Shown here in pieces: positions 1 to 8,194 of a stretch of 64,000 nt of DNA (position 1 is the first letter of the stretch; each line of letters begins with the position of its first letter). Source of the DNA: Acholoe squamosa. Taxonomy: Eukaryota > Annelida > Polychaeta > Phyllodocida > Polynoidae. Under the pieces are notes generated by a model, which saw nothing but the letters and a program-made list of their open reading frames with translations, was not told the origin of the DNA and made no database searches. The stretch is from contig OX439050.1 of assembly GCA_949317995.1 (NCBI GenBank), positions 22,398,061 through 22,462,060 on the forward strand, read 5' to 3'. A program made the translations under genes and the position numbers.

Positions 1-65
1 GAAATAACACAATATTAAATCAACTTAATTATTACACTATCACAAAAGAATCTTATTCTCGCCAG

Positions 66-220
66 ATAACCCATACCTCATCATAAGCCTCCCCACATAA
101 GCCATACCTCATCTGAACCCTCCCCGCATAACCCATTACTCATCCAAACCCTCCCCGCCTAACCCATACCTCATCCTAACTCTCCCTGCCTAACCTGCAC
201 CACATCCAAACCCTCCCTTA
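66..220. repeat. 31-bp minisatellite, about 5 units
   Basis: Five degenerate head-to-tail units of about 31 bp, each a variation on ATAACCCATACCTCATC followed by AACCCTCCCCGC. The array stops about 60 bp before the left end of the DIRS element. No coding potential is visible. Confidence 0.7.
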
Positions 221-280
221 GTGAAATCTGTATTGACACAATATGATCCGCCTGTAGTCTTGTATGGCGTTTGCTACTGA

Positions 281-352
281 TTTTACCTCGGGAATACTTC
301 GGGTATTTCCGTAACCGATGAGATATGACCGAAGCTGGTCACGTGACGACAG
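281..352 (+). repeat. DIRS left inverted terminal repeat
   Basis: Starts TTTTACCTCGGGAATACT and ends in GGTCACGTGACGACAG. Its reverse complement matches the right repeat around 6013-6085, with mismatches clustered in the middle. The first ~45 bp are also complementary to 5734-5778 in the internal region. Confidence 0.85.
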
Positions 353-1083
353 TTTGGATCGAGCGTCCGTGTTTGGCAGACGGTTTCAAACTTCCAGGTG
401 AGTTTTTGATCGGTTTTACCCGTTTTACTGCCCTTTTCTGGGCAGTTTTTGCCCTATTTTAAGGGTTTTTGTTCTTGTTTTCCTTCTGGCCAAGGTTACG
501 CCGCTGGGGTACCTTTTTAGCGCTAGAAAATAAAGTTTTTCTCTAAAAGACGGTCGTCGTGTCGGCAGGCCGTAGAGAGATCTTACATTTTACGTATTCC
601 TGGAGGAATTCCGCTGGAATTCTCTCGATACAGGGATCTAACAGGGTTTTTGAGCATTCCCTGATGTTTGGCACCCTATTTGCCTTCAGTTTGCACCTTT
701 TTCGGGCAGTTTTGGCCGATAGCGATCGAAAAATTCTTCGTTGGGGCTCGCCGGTCACCAGCGCCGTTGTACATGTGTACCTAAAGTAGGACACGTCCGG
801 AGCTACCTAGAGTACACCTCAGCGAGTATTACATAGCGCTCGGCGAGCTTCGCCATTGTGTTACCGCTAAGTGGGTCTACTCCAGGTACATGTTTTTCTA
901 GTCCTGCTCTAAGTACATAGCGCTCGGCGAGTTTCGCCGTTGTGTTACCGCTAAGCGGGTCTACTCCAGGTACACGTTCTAGTCCTGCTCTAAGTACATA
1001 TCGCTCGGCGAGTTCGCCGTGGCATTACCGCTAAGCGGGTCTACTCCAGGTACATGTTTTCTAGTCCTGCTCTAAGTACATAG
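353..1083 (+). other. DIRS leader with consensus splice donor and tandem repeats
   Basis: No convincing ORF. A 76-codon open stretch at 559-789 resembles no DIRS protein. A perfect metazoan splice-donor consensus, CAG/GTGAGT, lies at 395-403, and the same string recurs right after the gag stop at 2586-2594. From 831 the leader consists of 81-84 bp tandem repeats that run into the start of the gag frame. Confidence 0.5.
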
Positions 1084-1170
1084 CGCTCGGCGAGCTTTGC
1101 CGTTGTGTTACCGCTAAGCGGGTCTACTCCAGGTACACGTTCTAGTCCTGCTCTAAGTACATATTGCTCG
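831..1170 (+). repeat. 81-84 bp tandem repeat, 4 units plus a partial fifth
   Basis: Units begin at about 831, 915, 996, 1078 and 1159. Each contains ACATAGCGCTCGGCGAG, then TTACCGCTAAGCGGGTCTAC, then CTAGTCCTGCTCTAAGT. TTACCGCTAAGCGG contains an inverted repeat (CCGCT/AGCGG). The last full unit forms the first ~20 codons of the open gag frame, so the repeat is partly coding or the true start is elsewhere. Confidence 0.85.
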
Positions 1171-2583
1171 GCAAGTACATCTCAGTCCAGTCCCACTGCT
1201 GTGGAGAAGGGGAAGAAATCACATAAGAACTCTAGTTCAAGCTCCAGCTCTGCTAGATCTTCATCTAGGCATGCTAAGGATAAGGGTGCTGAGAAAGACA
1301 CTGTGAGTTCAGTAAACTCTGAGAAGGAGCCTGAAGTTCAAACTACTGAGACTCCCAGTGCTCCTGTGCTGTTGGTCCAGCAGCCACCTCAAAGATGGGC
1401 TCCTCCTATGCCCTACTACCAACAGAGTTATGATTACTATCAGGACCCTTATCAGCCGATGGATTATGCCTATGGTATGGATCACATGGCCTACCAGTGT
1501 GAACCAGTAGAGGAGGAAGGTCAGGGTTATGTGGTTCTAGGCCCACATGGACAGGCACATGCGTTGTCAGTAGTTGATGATGAGGAGGAAGTGGCTTCTG
1601 TGCAAGGTGATTTTGAGGCACAGTCGTCAAAGGCTAAGCCACCTCCAATTGACCATCTCAAGGGGCTAACTGGAAGCCTAGCTGAGAGTATCCAGTCCTA
1701 CAGACGGGAAAAAGCGGAACTAACCAAGGAAGGCCCCACCGTACATGAAGCCCTCTCCGATGCCATCAATTCCTATTTTGAAGAGACTTATATTGCCCAG
1801 GACTTAGAGAAAGCGGCTAAAGAATTTCCTAGGCCTTCAAATGTGCAGAGACTGGTAGCACCTAAGTTAGAGGAAGCAATTTTCAACTCTGAGGCACTTT
1901 CCAAGAATGCGGCAGTACGTATGCTGGATGTATCTCTTCAGACCCTGCAGAAAGGGGTGGTCTCGGCCATTGCAGCTATGGCACCGTTAGGCTCGATGAT
2001 GTTGGAGAAAGGGCCCGTGGACCAACAACTGGATGCCTTTGGAAGGGATTTCAATAAGGCAACCAGACTACTGGTTAATGTGTGCAATGGGCTATCGGTA
2101 AAGAGGAGGGACTTGCTAAAACCTTTCCTTGCTAAGCCCTATGCTAAGGCGCTCACTAAGACCAACATTGATGGGGACCCACAATGGCTTTTTGGGGGCA
2201 ACCTGGAGGCTCGTATTAAACAAGCTGAGGAGGATAAGAAGATCTCAGACAAGGTTCTAGCGTCCAAACACCCAGGGCCTCAGGATTCTCATTCCCAGTC
2301 TAAGAGGCAGAAGGTCATGGGCACAGCACCTGCTCAAGCCTGGGGACCTAGGCACCCTTATGGACAGAACCACTACTATGTCCAGGGCCCTAGGGGCCGC
2401 TACCCTGCTCCGCGCCATCAATACGCTCAGCCGAGATTTCAAGTGGCTCATGGCTACAGGCAGACTTACTCTCAGAATTACCAGACACAAGGCCAGGGTT
2501 ACCGCTTCAAAGCACCTCGTCCGCAGGGCCAAGGTCAGCAGCAGCAAGCCCAACAGGGTTTTTCCAAGAAGGGGCCCAAGTAG
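1105..2583 (+). CDS. gag: DIRS gag-like protein (ORF1)
   Basis: Open frame of 492 codons, the first ORF of the DIRS element. Gag-like proteins of these elements are thought to package the RNA. Visible parts: a Ser-rich, Lys-rich N-terminus (about residues 30-60), a Tyr/Pro/Gln-rich stretch (about 95-130), an acidic patch (about 150-165), an alpha-helical middle (about 180-370), and a Gln/Gly/Arg/Tyr-rich basic tail (about 400-490) that could bind nucleic acid. No CCHC knuckle is seen. The frame opens at 1084 after a stop and has no ATG until 1408, so the coordinate given is the first near-cognate codon (GTG). The real start may come from splicing or lie at 1408. It ends at TAG 2581-2583. A GGGTTTT heptamer in the right phase for -1 slippage lies at 2556-2562. 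Assignment rests on position and composition. Confidence 0.7.
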   Translation: MLPLSGSTPGTRSSPALSTYCSASTSQSSPTAVEKGKKSHKNSSSSSSSARSSSRHAKDKGAEKDTVSSVNSEKEPEVQTTETPSAPVLLVQQPPQRWAPPMPYYQQSYDYYQDPYQPMDYAYGMDHMAYQCEPVEEEGQGYVVLGPHGQAHALSVVDDEEEVASVQGDFEAQSSKAKPPPIDHLKGLTGSLAESIQSYRREKAELTKEGPTVHEALSDAINSYFEETYIAQDLEKAAKEFPRPSNVQRLVAPKLEEAIFNSEALSKNAAVRMLDVSLQTLQKGVVSAIAAMAPLGSMMLEKGPVDQQLDAFGRDFNKATRLLVNVCNGLSVKRRDLLKPFLAKPYAKALTKTNIDGDPQWLFGGNLEARIKQAEEDKKISDKVLASKHPGPQDSHSQSKRQKVMGTAPAQAWGPRHPYGQNHYYVQGPRGRYPAPRHQYAQPRFQVAHGYRQTYSQNYQTQGQGYRFKAPRPQGQGQQQQAQQGFSKKGPK

Positions 2584-2588
2584 GGCAG

Positions 2589-4478
2589 GTGAGTCCCTTC
2601 CCACTACATAACACTGTCCCATCCTTTCAAGGGGGTAACATTCTGAAGTGTGCTGATGCTTGGTTTAAACTCACCAAGGACCCTTGGATCTTAGCCATGT
2701 CTCAGGGTGTCACCATTGACTTTAATGCCTTACCATCCCAGGACTGGGTGCCTCCTCCATATAAACTTGATCCAGTAGAGGTGGCCTTTATGGATAAGGA
2801 AGTAGAGAAAATGGTAGCTAATGGTATTATTGAGTTTACAGTACATGAACAGGGCGAATTCATTTCCAATGTTTTCCTGCGTCCCAAGCCTAATGGGGAT
2901 TACAGGCTTATATTGGATTTGACAGATATGAACAAGCAGGTCATGTATGAGCATTTTAAGATGGCCTCCCTACAAACTGCTGTGGACCTTGTCACCCCTA
3001 ATTGTTTTATGGGGAGTGTAGATTTAAAGGATGCCTATTACTCTATTCCTGTACGAGAAGATTATCGTAAATTTCTGAAGTTCAGGTGGAATGGGGTCCT
3101 CTACCAGTTTGTAGGGATGCCAAACAGTCTTTCATGTGCACCAAGAGTATTCACTAAGTTGCTCACTCCCCCCTTCGCAAAGCTAAGGGAGGAGGGACAC
3201 ATCTGTTTCCCCTACATTGACGATTCTTTTATTATGCATGAGTCAAAAGAAGGTTGTGAGCAATCTATCAGAAGAGTGTGTGAAACCCTGGATCGGTTAG
3301 GCTTTGTAATTCACCCAGATAAGTCAGCCTTTGTAGCCTCGCAAAGGGTGATCTTCTTGGGTTTTTGGATTGACTCTATGGATATGTCTATATATCCAAC
3401 TCAGGAGAAGGTAGACAAATTCATGTCAGATTCCTACTTGCTGCTGGGGAAAGTCAAGCCAAAAATCAGGGAGGTTGCATCTCTCATAGGTCTTATGGTA
3501 GCTTACTCGGCAGGAGTTCAATATGGGCCTGCACATATTAAAGGACTTGAGAAATGCAAGAATGAGTGGTTAGCCTACCGAAAAGGGAATTTTGATGCAA
3601 AAATGGTACTTTCCAAGGATGCTATACAGGACATACTATGGTGGCAAGCCAGCATACCAACTGCTAAGAAGGCACTGGATGTAGGTCCACCAGAGTTTGA
3701 ATTGTATACGGATGCATCGGATGACGGCTGGGGTGCACACAGGGGGAACGTCAGAACTAATGGCAGATGGCTTCCCTCTGAGGTGGACTTCCACACCAAC
3801 ATCCACGAGACCATGGCAATAGAATATGGGCTAAAATCGTTGTGTAAAGTGAGAGGGGCTCATATTAGGGTCATGACAGATAATACCACGGCACTTGCAT
3901 ATGTGAGACATATGGGAGGGCTGCAGTCTCCAATGTGTAATCTGGTATCAAGAAACATCTGGAACTGGTGTGAGTCTAGAGGGATCTGGTTGACAGCGGC
4001 TCATGTGCCGGGAGTGGATAATGTCATCGCTGATCATGAGTCACGCCATTTCCAAGATGAGATTGAGTGGGAGATAAATGACTCAATTTTTGAAATCATT
4101 TGTGAAAGGTTTGGGAGGCCTCAGGTGGACATGTTCGCCTCTAGAACAAATTGTAAAGTTCAATGTTTTGTGTCACGTAGGCCAGAACCAGAAGCATGGA
4201 AAGTTGACTCTTTCTCATTCACATGGCCTAATAAGCTCTTATATTGTTTTCCTCCGTTCAGCATTGCAGGCCGAGTGCTTCAACGCATATTGAGGGCAGG
4301 GGCAAGGGCAATCCTCGTGATGCCGGATTGGGAGAGTCAACCCTGGAAGGCAAAAGCCCACAAGTATGCGGTGGACTACGTACGGTTCTGCAAGAGAAAG
4401 AACAACCTACTACCTCATGGGGCCCCTACAAGCCTACAGTTCATAGGAAGTCTACCAATTATAGCTTTCCTTTTCTGA
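2589..4478 (+). CDS. pol: DIRS reverse transcriptase-RNase H, with a C-terminal methyltransferase-like region
   Basis: 629 codons. RT: fingers and palm about residues 60-260, with VDLKDAYYSI (motif A, catalytic Asp), GMPNSLSCAPRVFTKL (motif B) and the intact catalytic box YIDD at residues 209-212. RNase H follows from about 365: ELYTDAS (Asp375), HETMAIEYGL, MTDNTTAL and HVPGVDNVIAD carry the expected acidic residues and the late His. After it, from about residue 500, PQVDMFASRTN, DSFSFTW and FPPF resemble the region after RNase H in DIRS elements that has been compared with phage Dam methyltransferases; I infer that by pattern. The start shown is GTG, and the frame is open upstream inside gag in the -1 phase, so expression as a gag frameshift product or from a spliced RNA is likely. 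It overlaps the recombinase ORF by 235 bp. Confidence 0.9.
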   Translation: MSPFPLHNTVPSFQGGNILKCADAWFKLTKDPWILAMSQGVTIDFNALPSQDWVPPPYKLDPVEVAFMDKEVEKMVANGIIEFTVHEQGEFISNVFLRPKPNGDYRLILDLTDMNKQVMYEHFKMASLQTAVDLVTPNCFMGSVDLKDAYYSIPVREDYRKFLKFRWNGVLYQFVGMPNSLSCAPRVFTKLLTPPFAKLREEGHICFPYIDDSFIMHESKEGCEQSIRRVCETLDRLGFVIHPDKSAFVASQRVIFLGFWIDSMDMSIYPTQEKVDKFMSDSYLLLGKVKPKIREVASLIGLMVAYSAGVQYGPAHIKGLEKCKNEWLAYRKGNFDAKMVLSKDAIQDILWWQASIPTAKKALDVGPPEFELYTDASDDGWGAHRGNVRTNGRWLPSEVDFHTNIHETMAIEYGLKSLCKVRGAHIRVMTDNTTALAYVRHMGGLQSPMCNLVSRNIWNWCESRGIWLTAAHVPGVDNVIADHESRHFQDEIEWEINDSIFEIICERFGRPQVDMFASRTNCKVQCFVSRRPEPEAWKVDSFSFTWPNKLLYCFPPFSIAGRVLQRILRAGARAILVMPDWESQPWKAKAHKYAVDYVRFCKRKNNLLPHGAPTSLQFIGSLPIIAFLF

Positions 4479-5449
4479 GGCGATGCCTCCAAAAGGAAGG
4501 GTATGACAAGGCTTCCATTGACCTTATGATAAAAGCTTGGAGACCATCTACAAGGAAACTTTATACGACTTACATAAACAAATGGATAGTTTTCTGTGTT
4601 GAACGGGGTTATAACTGGATGAAGGGCACTATGCCACAAGTGTGTAAATTTATGAGAACTTTGTATGACTCGGGAGTAGGTCACGGAGTTATGAATGTGG
4701 CACGATGTGCTTTGGGAACCCTGTTACCACAGGTAGATGGGGCGCCTATCGGGCAACATCCAAACATTTGCCATATGGTGAAGGGTACATACGAAGATAG
4801 ACCTAGTGGACCAAGGTATGACACGTTTTGGGACGTTACAAAGGTATTCAAGTTGTTCAAAAGTTGGGGGGATAACAGTTCTTTGTCACTTAAGAAGTTA
4901 TCATTGAAACTAGCTGTCTTGATTTTGCTTGTCACATCTCAAAGAGGGCAGACAATCTTAGCGTTAAGGACAGATGAACTGTCTTGGGAAGACAGGAATG
5001 CTGTCTTCAGACTCAGTACTCTGTTAAAGTCTAACAGAGTGGGTGACCCCTTAAACACTGTGGTCTTGAGACCCTACATACTAAATGAAAAGCTCTGTGT
5101 GGTCAGCACCCTCAAGGCATATCTCACTAGGAGGCAAAAGGTCCATGAAAAGTCTGAACGACTTAGGAGGAAGCTGAACCTTCCACCTCTTAAAAATCCA
5201 CTGCAGCTCCTTATGAGTTACATTTCGCCTCATGACGGAATCAGTAGGGATACCCTGGCCAGGTGGACCATTGCCACTCTAGACATGGCTGAGATTGACA
5301 CTTCACGTTGGAAGGCCCACTCTACTCGGGGGGCCTCAGCTTCAGCTTCCACCAAGGTAGGATCCTGCTTAAATGCCGTAATGCGCCTGGCAGGGTGGAA
5401 GTCAGCTGACTCATATCGAAAATTCTACAACAAGCCCATCGAAGGTTGA
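4244..5449 (+). CDS. DIRS tyrosine recombinase (YR)
   Basis: 401-codon open frame encoding the recombinase expected to integrate the circular DNA copy. The first ~75 codons overlap the RT ORF in another frame. The protein proper seems to begin near FPFLRRCLQKEGY. A helical core-binding domain follows (about 80-200). The catalytic domain shows Arg234 in TSQRGQT, His359 and Arg362 in HSTRGAS, Trp385 in GWKSAD, and a Tyr at 391 or 395 in SYRKFY. That completes the R-H-R-(H/W)-Y set, so the enzyme looks intact. There is no ATG before about residue 93, so a -1 shift from the RT frame, internal initiation or splicing must supply the N-terminus. The stop is TGA at 5447-5449, about 290 bp before the internal complementary region. 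Confidence 0.9.
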   Translation: MFSSVQHCRPSASTHIEGRGKGNPRDAGLGESTLEGKSPQVCGGLRTVLQEKEQPTTSWGPYKPTVHRKSTNYSFPFLRRCLQKEGYDKASIDLMIKAWRPSTRKLYTTYINKWIVFCVERGYNWMKGTMPQVCKFMRTLYDSGVGHGVMNVARCALGTLLPQVDGAPIGQHPNICHMVKGTYEDRPSGPRYDTFWDVTKVFKLFKSWGDNSSLSLKKLSLKLAVLILLVTSQRGQTILALRTDELSWEDRNAVFRLSTLLKSNRVGDPLNTVVLRPYILNEKLCVVSTLKAYLTRRQKVHEKSERLRRKLNLPPLKNPLQLLMSYISPHDGISRDTLARWTIATLDMAEIDTSRWKAHSTRGASASASTKVGSCLNAVMRLAGWKSADSYRKFYNKPIEG

Positions 5450-5733
5450 TACAGAGCATGTAGCTACAAACTTGCTGAGACTAGAAGATTAGTTTTTCTT
5501 GAACGTTCAAATGTATGGGTTATCTGGTGTATGAATTGCATTGGTTGGTTATTTGACTACTCCAGATTACTAGTGTATTGTGCTTTAACCAAGTTGGTTA
5601 TGATAAAGGTCAGAAAATTAAAGGTGTTGAATTGATTCTGTTTTGGTCTTGGTTAATTATTAAATTGATAATAATTGAGAATTATTGATAATAGCCAAAA
5701 ATCTTTATGACTAGAAAAACACATTGGCTTTCA
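5450..5733 (+). other. DIRS 3' non-coding segment
   Basis: AT-rich stretch between the YR stop and the internal complementary region. I see no ORF and no clear AATAAA signal. It includes a short inverted AT motif (ATTGATAATAATTGAGAATTA) around 5650-5690. Confidence 0.4.
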
Positions 5734-5878
5734 ACATCTCATCGGTTACGGAAATACCAGAAGTATTCCCGAGGTAAAATTTTGGAATTTTGGGAAACTT
5801 ACCGTAGGGTACCGGAGGGAAGTTGAAGTAAAACTTCTTATTTTACCGAGGGAATACGGGGTATTGGAGGAACAGATG
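5734..5878 (+). repeat. DIRS internal complementary region (ICR)
   Basis: 5734-5778 is the reverse complement of the left terminus (from 281), with one or two mismatches. 5779-5878 is the reverse complement of the right terminus (about 6040-6139), essentially perfect. The two halves abut, so this is an inverted copy of the joined ends, as described for DIRS-1 and used in the single-strand circularisation model. Confidence 0.9.
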
Positions 5879-6654
5879 CCCTTCCCACCCTACCCGTATT
5901 CTTTCGAGGTTATTATTATTATTATTATTAAAAATTGAAAGGTCTAATCTGGTTGTTTCCAGAAACTTGTGTGTGTTTTTCTACTCATAAGATTTTAGGT
6001 TTTCAAGTCTGTCGTCACGTGACCAGCTTCGGTCGTATCTCATCTGTTCCTCCAATACCCCGTATTCCCTCGGTAAAATAAGAAGTTTTACTTCAACTTC
6101 CCTCCGGTACCCTACGGTAAGTTTCCCAAAATTCCAAAATATGGCTCTAGATCCCTAAAATAGCCATGGTGACATGAGCCTTTTTTTTTTGGCTTAGTGA
6201 CATGGCCAATTCCTTAAAAAATCGACAAAGGGACATGCCCTTTTCTTAAAATCGACACAGGGACATGCCCTTCCCACCCTACCCGTATTCTTTCGAGGTT
6301 ATTATTATTATTATTATTAAAAATTGAAAGGTCTAATCTGGTTGTTTCCAGAAACTTGTGTGTGTTTTTATACTCATAAGATTTTAGGTTTTCAAGTCTG
6401 TCGTCACGTGACCAGCTTCGGTCGTATCTCATCTGTTCCTCCAATACCCCGTATTCCCTCGGTAAAATAAGAAGTTTTACTTCAACTTCCCTCCGGTACC
6501 CTACGGTAAGTTTCCCAAAATTCCAAAATATGGCTCTAGATCCCTAAAATAGCCATGGTGACATGAGCCTTTTTTTTTTTGGCTTAGTGACATGGCCAAT
6601 TCCTTAAAAAATCGACAAAGGGACATGCCCTTTTCTTAAAATCGACACAGGGAC
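5876..6654 (+). repeat. 389-bp tandem duplication of the DIRS right end and flank
   Basis: Two near-identical copies, 5876-6264 and 6265-6654 (one extra T in the second), each beginning at ATGCCC. A third ATGCCC at 6655 closes the second copy. Each copy holds the (ATT)n stretch, the right ITR (6013-6139 and about 6402-6528) and about 125 bp of downstream sequence. Confidence 0.9.
6013..6139 (+). repeat. DIRS right inverted terminal repeat (first copy)
   Basis: Begins CTGTCGTCACGTGACCAGC, complementary to the inner end of the left repeat. It continues through CCTCGGTAAAATAAGAAG to TTCCCAAAATTCCAAAA at the element end. A second copy lies at about 6402-6528 in the duplicated unit. Confidence 0.85.
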
Positions 6655-6687
6655 ATGCCCATTTATTAAAATTGAAATATATGACAT

Positions 6688-7140
6688 GATTCAAGAAGGC
6701 TTTATTGACTAATGTAAGGATACATTCATGTCAGCACCAGATCAACATTGATTAAGTTATATAGTGTTTATATATAGAATACAATTTATCGCAGAAGGCT
6801 TGCTTGATGATTTGCAGTAGGGGTTTACCGATAATATCTGAGAAAGTTTTCTGTTATCGTTATGGTTTTGTAGTAGTCTACAAACTTCAGGTATTCCCCT
6901 TCAAAGACTCAAGATTAAAGATGATTCAAGATTCAAGATGGCTTTATTGACTAATGTACAGGTACACTTATGTCAGCACCAGGTTTTCATTTACAATGTT
7001 GTAGACAGATTTTATATACGAGTATATATAGTTCACAGCTCCTGGCCTTTTAGATGATTTACAATATGGGGCCACTGCTAGTATTTGAGAAAGTTTTCTA
7101 GTGTCATTGTGTCTTTTATAGTAATCAACAAACTTGTGGT
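6688..7140. repeat. Two degenerate direct repeats of about 220 bp
   Basis: 6689-6900 and 6921-7140 share GGCTTTATTGACTAATGTA, ATGTCAGCACCAG and GAGAAAGTTTTCT. TTTATTG at the start would be a polyadenylation-like CAATAAA on the minus strand. These may be 3' tails of minus-strand retroposons. Confidence 0.6.
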
Positions 7141-8194
7141 GTTTTGTTTTAAACACTGTCCGCGCGTTTCTCATCTCGGGCATGTTACAATGTTAGGCCT
7201 GTTTGGCCTACGAGTACACTGTATCGTAGGCATGGTTTCCCCTTACAGCTATGAGTCAGAATGCCTACCTTTACCACTTCACAGTCTCCAAACTCTGGGA
7301 TGGTACCACCAAATGTTATACAGTTTGCTCAAATCACTTCCTAAAAGACTTCTCTGCAAGCCTACCTTGTTGTCAGCATGTGTTATTAATCCCTTTCAAT
7401 CATTTTTGGACAGTTATTGTCAGAATGGTTTTCAAACTTTGTTGTGGGAATGGCCATCAGAGGAAGTACTGCTCTGCACATGTGTAAGGGGAAGTTTTGC
7501 TTTGGGAAGTTGTGCCTGGAGAGTGAGAAAGCACATGGCAATGTTTACATTCTGACCAAGGTCAGAAGCTCCTTTGTAAAATTCTGGCCATCACTTCCTC
7601 CTGCTTTGGCCTCAAAGGGTGGCCCAGCAAATCTTGCACCTTTTCTTTCAGGTGGACATTGCTGACACCTGAGTCATTTTTGACATCCCCACATGTGGGA
7701 TCACTCTCCTAACACAGTAGGTTACCCTTGCCAGTTACCAGCTTAGGGACCTCCCCTTGCACATGCTCCCTGAGGCACTTCCAGTCAAAATAAAATGGTG
7801 GTGGATTTAAAAGGCAGGGAGGTGATACATTCAACTTGGATTCTGACCTGCTACTAATTCAAGGTAGTACCAGGCATTTATTTGAAAATACCAAGCCCCA
7901 GATTATTATGTGTAGATGCCAACAGTATAAAGAGGGAAACTGAAAAGGGGACCAGCCACATTTTTTGCAGGCTCCTCAATTGTCAGCCCATTACCCAAAC
8001 CAGAACCCAGAAAAGCTATTGTCTGGGTTCGTGACAGAACTAGTTACAATGTAAGAAGACATGATTGACATCTTGCACAGTAATACACAGGGATGTAAGA
8101 TTTCAGAATTTTGTCTGATTTCAGAATTTTCAGATTTAGAGATGCCTATAGATTTACACAGATTTCTATTCTCAGATAAACTTTTTGCAATATT
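7141..8194. other. Non-coding stretch, nothing identified
   Basis: Open frames up to 156 codons occur (for example 7085-7555), but they have Cys/Leu-rich random composition, no domain motif and no supporting context. I see no RNA gene, TIR or long repeat here. Confidence 0.4.

Larger units (their letters stand above)
281..6139 (+). mobile_element. DIRS-like tyrosine-recombinase retrotransposon, structurally complete
   Basis: Order seen on the + strand: left inverted terminal repeat (281-352), leader, tandem repeat, gag-like ORF, RT/RNase H ORF, YR ORF, internal complementary region (5734-5878), right inverted terminal repeat (6013-6139). DIRS elements are known for this order, for inverted rather than direct terminal repeats, and for an internal region complementary to both ends. 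They are thought to copy into a single-stranded circle that the YR integrates, so no integrase and no target duplication are expected. The ends are set from the internal region, where the reverse complement of the right end (CCCAAAATTCCAAAA) abuts that of the left end (TTTTACCTCGGG). All three frames are open, so this copy could be autonomous. Confidence 0.9.

Noticed and set aside
7085-7665. Three overlapping plus-strand ORFs of 78-156 codons as a possible gene
   Set aside because: No motif, no splice context, and they lie beside decayed repeats; chance frames are likely.
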